NCBI GenBank assembly: GCA_002376235.1
Contig: DFNX01000013.1
Location: 217,521 to 281,520, forward strand
Reading direction: 5' to 3'
DNA from: Neorhizobium sp. UBA3556
Lineage (GTDB): Bacteria > Pseudomonadota > Alphaproteobacteria > Rhizobiales > Rhizobiaceae
DNA length: 64,000 nucleotides
Positions within the stretch are counted from its first letter, which is position 1, and every line of letters starts with the position of its first letter. The notes under the pieces are model-generated. The model did not search any database, had not been told where the DNA came from, and saw only the letters and a program-made list of their open reading frames with translations. The translations under genes were made by a program, and so were the position numbers. Shown in pieces: positions 1-6,826 of this stretch.

Positions 1-130
1 GAACGAGGCGGAAAAGAAGGCCGCCGCCCTGCCGCCGAAGCTGACCGTCCCGATGATCCTGTTCTTCCTCCCGGTTCTCGTCGCCGTTATTCTGGGCCCT
101 GCAGGCATCCAGGTTTCCGACAGGTTCTAA
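1..130 (+). CDS. tadC: TadC, inner-membrane platform protein of the Tad/Flp pilus (3' end only)
   Basis: Only the last 42 residues are in the window, read in the frame starting at base 2 and ending in TAA at 128-130. The tail has a short Lys/Ala linker, then a hydrophobic segment (PMILFFLPVLVAVILGP) and a short polar end, which is how GspF-type TadC proteins of rhizobial Tad systems finish. TadC sits in the inner membrane as the platform of the Flp pilus secretion machine. A tadD-like lipoprotein gene lies 0.5 kb downstream on the other strand, which supports the assignment. The call rests on a short fragment. Confidence 0.75.
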   Translation, partial: NEAEKKAAALPPKLTVPMILFFLPVLVAVILGPAGIQVSDRF

Positions 131-180
131 TCCTCCGCGCATTCCGTTATGGATTGATCCTCGCTGTTGGAGGATGCGCG

Positions 181-612
181 ATGCTTGACGAGAATATCGA
201 TGAATTTGACGGAGCCTGCCACTGCGGCACCGTGCGTTTTCACGTCAAGCTGGCCGATGGCCTGCGCAGCGCCCGGCGCTGTACCTGCTCCTATTGCAGG
301 ATGCGTGGTGCGATTGCAGTCTCGGCAAATCTGGACGACATCACGATCGTATCGGGTAAAGAGGCACTGACCCTCTATCAATTCAACACGAACACCGCGA
401 AGCACTATTTCTGCTCGGTCTGCGGTATCTACACCCATCACCAGCGCCGTTCGAACCCGAATCAATTTGGCGTCAACGTCGCATGTCTCGAAGGTATCAG
501 CCCCTTCGACTTCCCATCCGTAATCGTCAATGACGGCGTGTCGCATCCATCGGACGGGATAGTTCCCGGCAAGTCCGACCGTGTAGGCGTGCTGAAATTT
601 ATACCGGAATAG
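181..612 (+). CDS. GFA-family zinc-binding protein (glutathione-dependent formaldehyde-activating enzyme fold)
   Basis: A 143-residue protein of the GFA family (CENP-V/GFA fold). Zinc-ligand cysteines are visible at C13 and C15 (CHCG), C34, C36 and C39 (CTCSYC) and C78 and C81 (CSVCG), in the usual order. Family members are small cytosolic zinc proteins; the founding member promotes S-hydroxymethylglutathione formation, but most paralogues have no proven substrate, so the reaction is not assigned. I chose the ATG at 181 rather than the upstream 154 start because GGAGG at 169-173 sits 7 bases before it. It lies between tadC and tadD-like genes, with no obvious link to pili. Confidence 0.85.
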   Translation: MLDENIDEFDGACHCGTVRFHVKLADGLRSARRCTCSYCRMRGAIAVSANLDDITIVSGKEALTLYQFNTNTAKHYFCSVCGIYTHHQRRSNPNQFGVNVACLEGISPFDFPSVIVNDGVSHPSDGIVPGKSDRVGVLKFIPE

Positions 613-615
613 GGA

Positions 616-1464
616 TCAGTTCACGGCCGATTTCGTCGGCTTGTCCTTGTCGGCAAGCTTCGCCCAGGAATTCTGCTGGGAAAGCATCGAGCGCAGATAG
701 GTGACGTTTGTGTCCGCTTGGCTCTGGGAAAGTTCCTTGCGCGCGATCGTCTCGGCTTCGGAGAAGCGTCCCTGCAGGCCGACGACAAGCGCCAGGTTCT
801 GGCGCACGCGGCTGTCAGCTGCCGGCTGCTGGGCGGCGTTGCGCATATAGGTCTCCGCCGTCTTCAGGTCGCCTGAAAGAACATAAGACATGCCCAGATT
901 GGAGATGATGCTCGGCTCGTTCGGCTGTGTCTGCAGAGCCATGCGATATTTCTGCCGTGCCTGGTCCGAGCGCCCCATCTGGTCGAGCACGGCGCCTTCT
1001 GCCGACATCAGCCGCCAGTCCGGGTGGTCCGGTGTCTGCGCGCGGCCGATCGTGGAGAGAGCCTGTTCGAGCTGGCCTGCTGCTGCCTGTGCCTTGCCAT
1101 AGGCGGCAAGCACCTGCCGGTCATTGGGATTGGCGATAACCACCTGTTGCATTACCGCAAGCGCCTGATCGTGCTTGCCCGTCATGCCGAGCACAGTGGC
1201 ATAACGCAGCCCCACATCCCGGTTTTTCGGGTTCTTGACATAGGCCCCGCCGATTGTCCGCTCGGTTTCGGCGAGCTCCCCGGCATTCATTCCGTCCAGA
1301 GGAGCCGATGAAATTTTCGGGATGGAGCCGGTCGCCATCCTGTCGGGTTTCGTGGTGTTGCAGCCGGTGACGGCCATGGCCATGAAGATAAGGATTGCCG
1401 CGTGGGCCACGGACGAGCGTGAAAAGGATGAACGCTTGGAGGATGTCTTTGCTGCAATCATCAT
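616..1464 (-). CDS. tadD: TadD-like TPR lipoprotein of the Flp pilus system
   Basis: A 282-residue protein when started at the first of two adjacent ATGs (1464). It has a basic N-terminus, a hydrophobic segment and a lipobox ending at C35 (AVTGC), so it should be a lipoprotein. The rest is made of tetratricopeptide repeats, visible as repeated blocks such as GKHDQALAVMQQ, GRSDQARQKYRMALQ and GDLKTAETYMRNA. TadD is the TPR lipoprotein that helps assemble the secretin of Tad/Flp pili. The C-terminus is Lys-rich and polar. It is transcribed toward tadC and so is not in the same operon. A near-CtrA site lies upstream (1545-1559). Confidence 0.85.
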   Translation of the reverse strand: MMIAAKTSSKRSSFSRSSVAHAAILIFMAMAVTGCNTTKPDRMATGSIPKISSAPLDGMNAGELAETERTIGGAYVKNPKNRDVGLRYATVLGMTGKHDQALAVMQQVVIANPNDRQVLAAYGKAQAAAGQLEQALSTIGRAQTPDHPDWRLMSAEGAVLDQMGRSDQARQKYRMALQTQPNEPSIISNLGMSYVLSGDLKTAETYMRNAAQQPAADSRVRQNLALVVGLQGRFSEAETIARKELSQSQADTNVTYLRSMLSQQNSWAKLADKDKPTKSAVN

Positions 1465-1544
1465 GGTCTCGTCGATCCGATGCCTTGAGCATATCAAGGC
1501 AATAAGAAGTGGCGCATTTCCCATGAAGCAATAAACTGTTAACC

Positions 1545-1559
1545 CTAACGAATTGTTAA
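1545..1559 (-). promoter_or_regulatory. Near-CtrA-type site upstream of tadD
   Basis: On the minus strand the bases read TTAA-N7-TTAG, one mismatch from the alphaproteobacterial CtrA full site TTAA-N7-TTAA(C). It lies about 80 bases upstream of the tadD start and also close to the divergent aminopeptidase gene. CtrA control of pilus genes is known in Caulobacter; binding here is inference. Confidence 0.35.
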
Positions 1560-1592
1560 GACCAATGATTCCCGAAGGTTATCAAAACCGCC

Positions 1593-2993
1593 ATGACGCC
1601 TTTCCAGCATATTCATCGCCCCTCGTTTTTCGCACCTGCCGGTGCTGTAACCAAGCCGGTAACGGCCGTCACTCCGGCCGATCTGGATGGCGCAACGCTG
1701 CCGCCCGATGTCGTCGCCTGGGCGAAGGCTGCAGGTTTCAAGGCAGAAAGTGGCGCTGTCCTGGCCGTTCCCGGTGAGGGTGGCACCGTATCCCGCGTGC
1801 TGTTCGGCCTCGGCAGCGATCCGGCCGAGCAGCCCTTCCTCACCGGCAAGCTGGCAAAACTCTTGCCGCCCGGTGATTGGTCGATTGAGGCGCAAGGCAT
1901 CGCGTCCGATCATCTGGCCCTCGGCTTCGGCCTCGGCGGCTATTCCTTCACCAAATACAAGTCGGAAAAGCCGAAAGATACCCGGCTCGCGATTTCCGGC
2001 GATGCCGATGCTACGGATATCGAACGGCAGCTCGCCGGCATTCTGCTCGCTCGTGATCTCATCAACACGCCGACCAATGATATGGGGCCCGATGATCTGG
2101 AAGCCGCTTTCCGCGCGCTGGCCGATCATTATGGCGCAACCGCCACTTCGATCGTCGGTGATGAGCTTCTGGAAAAGAACTTTCCGCTGATCCATACGGT
2201 TGGTCGCGCGAGCGCCTTTGCGCCTCGCCTGCTGGAAATGCGCTGGGGCAAAAAGGGTAATCCGCGTATCACGCTGGTCGGCAAGGGCGTCTGCTTCGAT
2301 ACGGGTGGCCTCGATCTCAAGACCGCAACCGGCATGGCGTTGATGAAGAAAGACATGGGCGGTGCCGCCAATGTCATGGGCCTTGCGCTGATGATCATGG
2401 ATGCAGGTCTTCCAGTAGACCTGACGGTGCTGGTCCCGGCGGTCGAGAACTCTGTCTCGTCCAACTCTTTCCGTCCTGGCGATATCTACAAGAGCCGCAA
2501 GGGCATCACCGTCCAGATCGACAACACAGATGCCGAAGGCCGTCTGGTTCTGGCCGATGCGCTCGCTTATGCCGACGAAACCTCGCCGGATCTTCTGATC
2601 GATATGGCAACGCTGACCGGCGCCGCACGCGTGGCGCTCGGGCCTGAACTGGCACCTTTCTTCACCGATGACGAGGCCCTGGCCAGTAAGCTGTCGCTGG
2701 CGGCGAAAGAGGCCGCGGATCCCGTCTGGCGCATGCCGCTCTGGATGGGCTACGACAAGGATTTGCGCACGCGCGCGGCCGACATCACCAATTCGCCGTC
2801 AGGCGGCATGGCCGGCTCGATCAATGCGGCGCTCTTCCTCAAGCGCTTCGTCACGGCCTCGCCGAGCTGGGTCCATCTCGACATCTATGGCTGGAACCCG
2901 TCCGAGAAGCCGCATTCGCCGGTCGGCGGCGAAGCCTTCGCCATCCGTGCGCTCTACCGCGTGATCCGCGATATGGCTGAAGCCGGAAAATGA
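1593..2993 (+). CDS. Leucyl aminopeptidase family protein (peptidase M17)
   Basis: A 466-residue cytosolic metalloaminopeptidase of family M17. The M17 signature NTDAEGRL is at residues 311-318, and the other metal-site block GKGVCFDTGGLDLK at 230-243 supplies the conserved Lys and Asp ligands. Family members release N-terminal residues from peptides using two metal ions. Length fits the shorter M17 branch, with a reduced N-terminal domain. It is followed on the same strand by a MarR-type regulator and an NlpC/P60 hydrolase, a grouping that suggests peptide or cell-wall peptide turnover. The substrate preference cannot be read from sequence. Confidence 0.93.
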   Translation: MTPFQHIHRPSFFAPAGAVTKPVTAVTPADLDGATLPPDVVAWAKAAGFKAESGAVLAVPGEGGTVSRVLFGLGSDPAEQPFLTGKLAKLLPPGDWSIEAQGIASDHLALGFGLGGYSFTKYKSEKPKDTRLAISGDADATDIERQLAGILLARDLINTPTNDMGPDDLEAAFRALADHYGATATSIVGDELLEKNFPLIHTVGRASAFAPRLLEMRWGKKGNPRITLVGKGVCFDTGGLDLKTATGMALMKKDMGGAANVMGLALMIMDAGLPVDLTVLVPAVENSVSSNSFRPGDIYKSRKGITVQIDNTDAEGRLVLADALAYADETSPDLLIDMATLTGAARVALGPELAPFFTDDEALASKLSLAAKEAADPVWRMPLWMGYDKDLRTRAADITNSPSGGMAGSINAALFLKRFVTASPSWVHLDIYGWNPSEKPHSPVGGEAFAIRALYRVIRDMAEAGK

Positions 2994-3047
2994 AAAACAG
3001 ACCGGTAACGGTTTGACGTTACGATCGGCATCCGTTGGAGATATCGG

Positions 3048-3398
3048 ATGCCGATCGAATTGACCGCAACGGAGGCGCTTGGCCTGTGGCACCGCGTCTC
3101 ACTGGAAGAGGTGAGGGACGCTTCACCTGATCTGACGCTCAGACAGATAGCGATCCTGCTGCAGATTTATCTGGTGCCGCCGCCGCACACCGTGCGGGGT
3201 CTTGCCGAAACGCTCGGCGTGACCAAACCCGTGATCACCCGCGCGCTCGACAGGATGGGTGAGCTCGGTCTCGTTGATCGTGTGCGGGATGATCGCGATC
3301 GCCGCAATGTCGTGATAAAACGAACCATCGGCGGCGCTCTCTTTCTGGAAAAACTCGGCGACCTGATCATCCTGGAAGCCAAACGATCCGCCTCGTAA
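3048..3398 (+). CDS. MarR-family transcriptional regulator
   Basis: A 116-residue winged-helix protein. The helix-turn-helix is visible around residues 45-70 (TVRGLAETLGVTKPVITRALDRM), followed by the wing with basic residues RDDRDRRN, the MarR hallmark. GGAG precedes the ATG. The protein is shorter than typical MarR proteins (about 140-150 residues), so part of the dimerisation helices is reduced. It sits between an M17 aminopeptidase and an NlpC/P60 hydrolase on the same strand, 54 and 11 bases away respectively, and may control them. The ligand is unknown. Confidence 0.85.
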   Translation: MPIELTATEALGLWHRVSLEEVRDASPDLTLRQIAILLQIYLVPPPHTVRGLAETLGVTKPVITRALDRMGELGLVDRVRDDRDRRNVVIKRTIGGALFLEKLGDLIILEAKRSAS

Positions 3399-3409
3399 AG
3401 GACAAGATC

Positions 3410-4255
3410 ATGGAATTGGACAGACGTCTCAATGCCTTCCGGCCGGACCTCGCGGCAGAGGCGCTGAAAGGCCAGGTCGAGGCGACCCGCTTCGTCAGGG
3501 GCGAACCCGCCTCCGTCTTGGTCCCGGTTGCGGCGCTTCGGCCGTTTCCGGATCTCGGGCGTGGCATAGATACCGAACTCCTCTATGGCGAGAGCCTTCG
3601 CGTTTTCGATCGTGCAAACGGCTTTGCCTGGGTACAGGCCGATGCTGACGGTTATGTCGGCTATTTGCCGCAAGAGATGATCGGTCCTGCCGCAGAGCCC
3701 ACACACCGGATTACGGCCGCGCGGACCTTCGTTTATCCGGAGGCGGAATTGCGCAAGCCACCCCTCAAGGCACTTTCGATGGGCAGTCTCGTTGCCGTCA
3801 TTGGCGATGCGGAAACGCGTGGCACGCGTTATTTCCTTCTGGCAGATGGAGGCGCCGTCATTGCCGCCCACTGCCTGCCGGTCAATGAGCCGATGGCGCA
3901 GGACTATGTGTCCGTCGCCACAAAATTCGTCGAGGTTCCTTATCTCTGGGGCGGGCGTTCGGGTTTCGGCATCGATTGCTCCGGGCTTGTTCAGCTGGCG
4001 CTGATGATGGTCGGCAAAAAGGCCCCGCGCGATTCCGACATGCAGGCATCCTTTGGTAATCCGATCAGCCGTGATGAGCTTCGCCGAGGCGATCTCGTTT
4101 TCTGGAAAGGCCATGTCGGCATCATGGAAGACGAAGAGACGCTTCTGCACGCGAATGGTCACACGATGACTGTGGCGAGAGAGAATTTCGAAGCAGCAAT
4201 AAAGCGTATCGGCTGGCTTTATGAGCAGCCAACCGGCTATCGTCGTATCCCGTGA
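3410..4255 (+). CDS. NlpC/P60-family cell-wall hydrolase with SH3-like domains
   Basis: A 281-residue protein. The C-terminal NlpC/P60 (C40) cysteine peptidase domain spans about residues 160-275: the catalytic Cys is C190 in DCSGLVQ and the His is H235 in GHVGIM, with a polar third residue near 250. The N-terminal half looks like bacterial SH3-type domains (for example the segment with GYLPQEMIG). Such enzymes cut gamma-D-Glu-diaminopimelate bonds in peptidoglycan peptides. No signal peptide is visible, which suggests a cytoplasmic role in recycling muropeptides; its co-orientation with an M17 aminopeptidase supports peptide recycling, but this is inference. Confidence 0.9.
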   Translation: MELDRRLNAFRPDLAAEALKGQVEATRFVRGEPASVLVPVAALRPFPDLGRGIDTELLYGESLRVFDRANGFAWVQADADGYVGYLPQEMIGPAAEPTHRITAARTFVYPEAELRKPPLKALSMGSLVAVIGDAETRGTRYFLLADGGAVIAAHCLPVNEPMAQDYVSVATKFVEVPYLWGGRSGFGIDCSGLVQLALMMVGKKAPRDSDMQASFGNPISRDELRRGDLVFWKGHVGIMEDEETLLHANGHTMTVARENFEAAIKRIGWLYEQPTGYRRIP

Positions 4256-4386
4256 TGCGGCCAAGCTATACTTCTGCGACTATCGTTCCATCATCACGAG
4301 AATGTTGGCTTAGCCTTCATGGCATGAGAGACCGCTTGCACCTATCTTTAGATGGAACAGCAGTCCGAGGTATGGAGTTTTTCCCG

Positions 4387-4755
4387 ATGCTCAAAGGTGC
4401 ATGGATATTGCCCGCAACGATGCTGGTGGTGCTCATCCTCGCGGCTGTGCCTTCGGTGGTCTTCGCGGCGGATGGAGACGCATTCGGCCCGTCGATGAAG
4501 ACCTATTTTAAGGATCTCCCTGGGGTCGTTCCGGAGGAAGATCGGGTGAAGGCCGAGATCTCCGATGGTTATCGCTGCACCACCGGCGTCGGTTACACAT
4601 CCGAGCCACGCCGCAGGTTCCGAGGCAGCATTCTGGATGATCTTCCCGTTCAGGTCTATCGCTGTGAAACGCCGAGCGGGGTCACCTATACGGGAAGGAA
4701 TATGCCTAATACCCAATGGGTCCCCGGCCTCAATCCGCGCCATCTCCCCGAATGA
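4387..4755 (+). CDS. Small secreted protein of unknown function
   Basis: A 122-residue protein when started at the ATG at 4387, which has GGAG nine bases upstream; an ATG at 4372 in the same frame has poor spacing. The first 25 residues form a signal peptide (hydrophobic core then a likely cut after VVFA). The mature part is polar, with a pair of cysteines (in YRCTTG and YRCETP) that could form a disulfide in the periplasm. I do not recognise a family. The gene follows the NlpC/P60 hydrolase by about 130 bases. Confidence 0.65.
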   Translation: MLKGAWILPATMLVVLILAAVPSVVFAADGDAFGPSMKTYFKDLPGVVPEEDRVKAEISDGYRCTTGVGYTSEPRRRFRGSILDDLPVQVYRCETPSGVTYTGRNMPNTQWVPGLNPRHLPE

Positions 4756-4847
4756 CATCAACCCGCGAATGGCGGGTCGGGGATGCCTGGAAATGACCTG
4801 ATCCTACGCTCCGAAAGGCCACTTTTGCGGTCGAAAGCCGAAAACAG

Positions 4848-4867
4848 TAAAGGCCCGCAAGCGGGCC
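4848..4867 (-). terminator. Rho-independent terminator of tRNA-Leu
   Basis: A 7-bp GC stem (GGCCCGC/GCGGGCC) with a two-base loop followed on the minus strand by TTTACT, about 25 bases beyond the tRNA 3' end. Confidence 0.7.
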
Positions 4868-4892
4868 AATTACTAAGCATAATCAATGGGAA

Positions 4893-4979
4893 TGGTGCCC
4901 AGAAGAGGACTCGAACCTCCACATCCTTTCGGATACCAGCACCTGAAGCTGGCGCGTCTACCAATTCCGCCATCTGGGC
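4893..4979 (-). tRNA. tRNA-Leu (anticodon CAG)
   Basis: On the minus strand the 87-base gene starts GCCCAGA and ends TCTGGGCACCA, so the acceptor stem pairs fully and CCA is encoded. The D-arm region reads GGCGGAATTGGTAGACGC, the anticodon loop TTCAGGT gives anticodon CAG, a long variable arm follows, and the T-arm contains GGTTCGAGTCC. The long variable arm confirms a class II leucine tRNA, reading CUG, the commonest Leu codon in this GC-rich genome. Confidence 0.97.
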
Positions 4980-4989
4980 GACGAGGAGC

Positions 4990-5018
4990 GATGTACGGGG
5001 GTGGCACCTTCCTGTCAA
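4990..5018 (-). promoter_or_regulatory. Sigma-70-type promoter of tRNA-Leu
   Basis: On the minus strand a perfect -35 hexamer TTGACA (5018-5013) and TACATC (4995-4990) are 17 bases apart. The predicted start is only a few bases before the mature tRNA 5' end at 4979. Confidence 0.65.
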
Positions 5019-5071
5019 CCGGCTTTTTGAAGTTTCTGTGTCAGTTGCCAAAAAAGTTTTTTGGAATGGCC

Positions 5072-6274
5072 TCAGCCCGGTTTTTCGCCCCCGGTTTTGG
5101 CGGAATGGCGATCCAGATGGCCGAGGTCTCGGTCGGGATCGATGACATCACGAACACGTTGCTTCAGTTCCTTCGGGCCTGGAAAGCCGCCGTCGCGTTT
5201 ACGCTCCCAGATAAGAGTGCCGTCGAGCCTTATCTCGAACACGCCGCCGGTACCGGGAATGAGGCCGACCTCTCCAAGCGAATCACCAAAGGTCTGCAAC
5301 AGCTCCTGCGCTATCCAACCCGCTCTCAAAAGCCAGTTGCACTGGGTGCAATAGAGAATGGTGATGTGAGGTTTGTGGTCCAAAGCCGTTGCCGGGCTCG
5401 GTATGGTGCCTTCCATCGCCTCCTGCAAGGCAAGCTTCACCATCGTGGCAAGGTCTGCATCGGCAAAACCTGCCCTGGCGGTATTTTGAAAGCTTGCCAG
5501 CGCCGCATGCATCGCGGGGATGGCCACATCGAGATGCGCGGCGTAATCGCGCACCACGCTGACATCCTTGATCACGCCTGAAACAGGAAAGCCGACATGA
5601 TCCGTTTCACCCAGGACGACAGGCAGGCGGCCCTTCATGGCGGGACTGGCCGCCGGACTGCCGGACAGGACCTCGATCATCTTCTCGCGGGAAAGGCCTG
5701 CCCGGGCGCCGAGTTGCAGGGCTTCCTTCAGGCTTTCCCAAAGTCCGGTCAGCATCATGTTGTTGATCAGTTTAGATGCCGCGCCGTGGCCCAGCGCCCC
5801 GACGTGGTGGATACGATCGGAAAGCACCTCTGCGACCGGCAGGAAGCGGCGATAATCGTCCTCGTTCCCTCCGATATAGAAGCCTGCCTTTCCGGCAAGC
5901 AACGTTTCGGGCCCGCCCGATATGGGGGCATCCAGCAAGCTGCCGCCCTTTTTCTCGATGACGGCCTGGTGGCTGCGAAGTGTCAGCGGGCTCACCGTAC
6001 TGGTGTCGATGATGAGCTTGCCGGAAAGGTCCAGTAAAGCGAGGCTTCCGGCCATGGCATTGACGGCCGCATCATCAAGAAGCGCGAGGATGATGATGTC
6101 GGACATCTCGGCAAGGTGAGGGATGTCGGCGCAGGAGGATGCCGTTCTGGAAAAACCGGCCGGAATGCCGCTACGGCTCCATCCAGCCACTGCAAAGCCG
6201 TTTGAGGCAAGCCGCGTCGCCATGGCGCGGCCCATGCGCCCCAGTCCGATAATGCCGATACGAGGTTTTGTCAT
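5072..6274 (-). CDS. 3-hydroxyisobutyrate-dehydrogenase-like protein fused to a SelT/SelW/SelH (Rdx) domain
   Basis: A 400-residue two-part protein. Residues 1 to about 286 are a beta-hydroxyacid dehydrogenase of the 3-hydroxyisobutyrate dehydrogenase family: NAD(P) motif GIIGLGRMG at 7-15, substrate-binding DAPISGGPE and the catalytic Lys region GAASKLINNMM. Residues about 300-390 are an Rdx domain (SelT/SelW/SelH thioredoxin-like) with the redox motif CTQC at C309-C312 and the family block GTGGVFEIRLDG. Rdx proteins are normally separate small proteins of about 95 residues. No stop codon separates the halves; an internal in-frame ATG at 5416 could also start the Rdx part alone, but AGGAGG lies only two bases before it. 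The substrates of both halves are unknown. Confidence 0.85.
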   Translation of the reverse strand: MTKPRIGIIGLGRMGRAMATRLASNGFAVAGWSRSGIPAGFSRTASSCADIPHLAEMSDIIILALLDDAAVNAMAGSLALLDLSGKLIIDTSTVSPLTLRSHQAVIEKKGGSLLDAPISGGPETLLAGKAGFYIGGNEDDYRRFLPVAEVLSDRIHHVGALGHGAASKLINNMMLTGLWESLKEALQLGARAGLSREKMIEVLSGSPAASPAMKGRLPVVLGETDHVGFPVSGVIKDVSVVRDYAAHLDVAIPAMHAALASFQNTARAGFADADLATMVKLALQEAMEGTIPSPATALDHKPHITILYCTQCNWLLRAGWIAQELLQTFGDSLGEVGLIPGTGGVFEIRLDGTLIWERKRDGGFPGPKELKQRVRDVIDPDRDLGHLDRHSAKTGGEKPG

Positions 6275-6370
6275 GCGGATCCTCCCGTCTTCTCTGGCTG
6301 AAGAAACGTCCTAGCCGGTCTGTTTCGCAAATGCCATTTCCGAGCAGCCTGCCGAGAAATGCCCCGCTAC

Positions 6371-6395
6371 GGAACAAATTCCGGTAACGCGCATT
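6371..6395 (+). promoter_or_regulatory. EcfG/RpoE2-type stress promoter candidate
   Basis: GGAAC at 6371-6375 followed after 18 bases by TT (6394-6395), matching the rhizobial general-stress consensus GGAAC-N18-TT, though the second element reads cATT rather than cGTT. It lies just before the Shine-Dalgarno of the gene at 6423. Confidence 0.45.
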
Positions 6396-6422
6396 TTATT
6401 GGCTGGAATAGGAGGAAACGAA

Positions 6423-6731
6423 ATGGCTTATGATCCCAATCCGAATGACAACCGTCCTGATCTGCGCACGCCGACGCCTGCTCCCCGCAGTAGTTCGTCG
6501 TGGATGGGCTGGGTTGCTGTCCTTGCCGTGATCGTCGTGGGCGCATTCGTCTGGTCGCAAATGGGTAGCGCGCCCACCGATGCGACGACGACGTCCTCGA
6601 CGACCCAGCCGGCAGCACCGGTGGCTCCAGCCCCCGCAACGCCTTCTCCGGCCACGCCTGCGCCTGATGCTGCACCAGCTCCGGCAACACCGGCTCCGGC
6701 AGCCCCTGCAGGTGGCGGCAATGGCGGCTAA
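6423..6731 (+). CDS. Small Pro/Ala-rich single-pass membrane protein of unknown function
   Basis: A 102-residue protein starting at the ATG at 6423, with GGAGG seven bases upstream. Residues 1-26 are polar and Pro-rich, one membrane helix spans about 28-45, and the remainder is a low-complexity Pro/Ala/Thr tail ending in Gly. The topology predicts a short cytoplasmic N-terminus and a long flexible periplasmic tail. I recognise no domain. A GGAAC-type stress promoter candidate lies directly upstream and a strong bidirectional terminator directly downstream, so it is probably a single-gene unit of the general stress response. Confidence 0.75.
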   Translation: MAYDPNPNDNRPDLRTPTPAPRSSSSWMGWVAVLAVIVVGAFVWSQMGSAPTDATTTSSTTQPAAPVAPAPATPSPATPAPDAAPAPATPAPAAPAGGGNGG

Positions 6732-6765
6732 CAGACGTTAGCAGCTATTCCGTAAACGATAAAAA

Positions 6766-6794
6766 ACCGCCCGCTGATAGAGCGGGCGGTTTTT
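6766..6794. terminator. Bidirectional Rho-independent terminator
   Basis: A 10-bp perfect stem ACCGCCCGCT/AGCGGGCGGT with a five-base loop, flanked by A6 on one side and T4 on the other, between two convergent genes. Confidence 0.9.
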
Positions 6795-6826
6795 CGTTTC
6801 ACATCGGATACGAGGTCAATCGCGGC

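Noticed and set aside
5048..5064. AT-rich palindrome CCAAAAAA-G-TTTTTTGG just past the fusion gene stop
   Set aside because: Could be a weak terminator but has no GC stem; kept only as a note.
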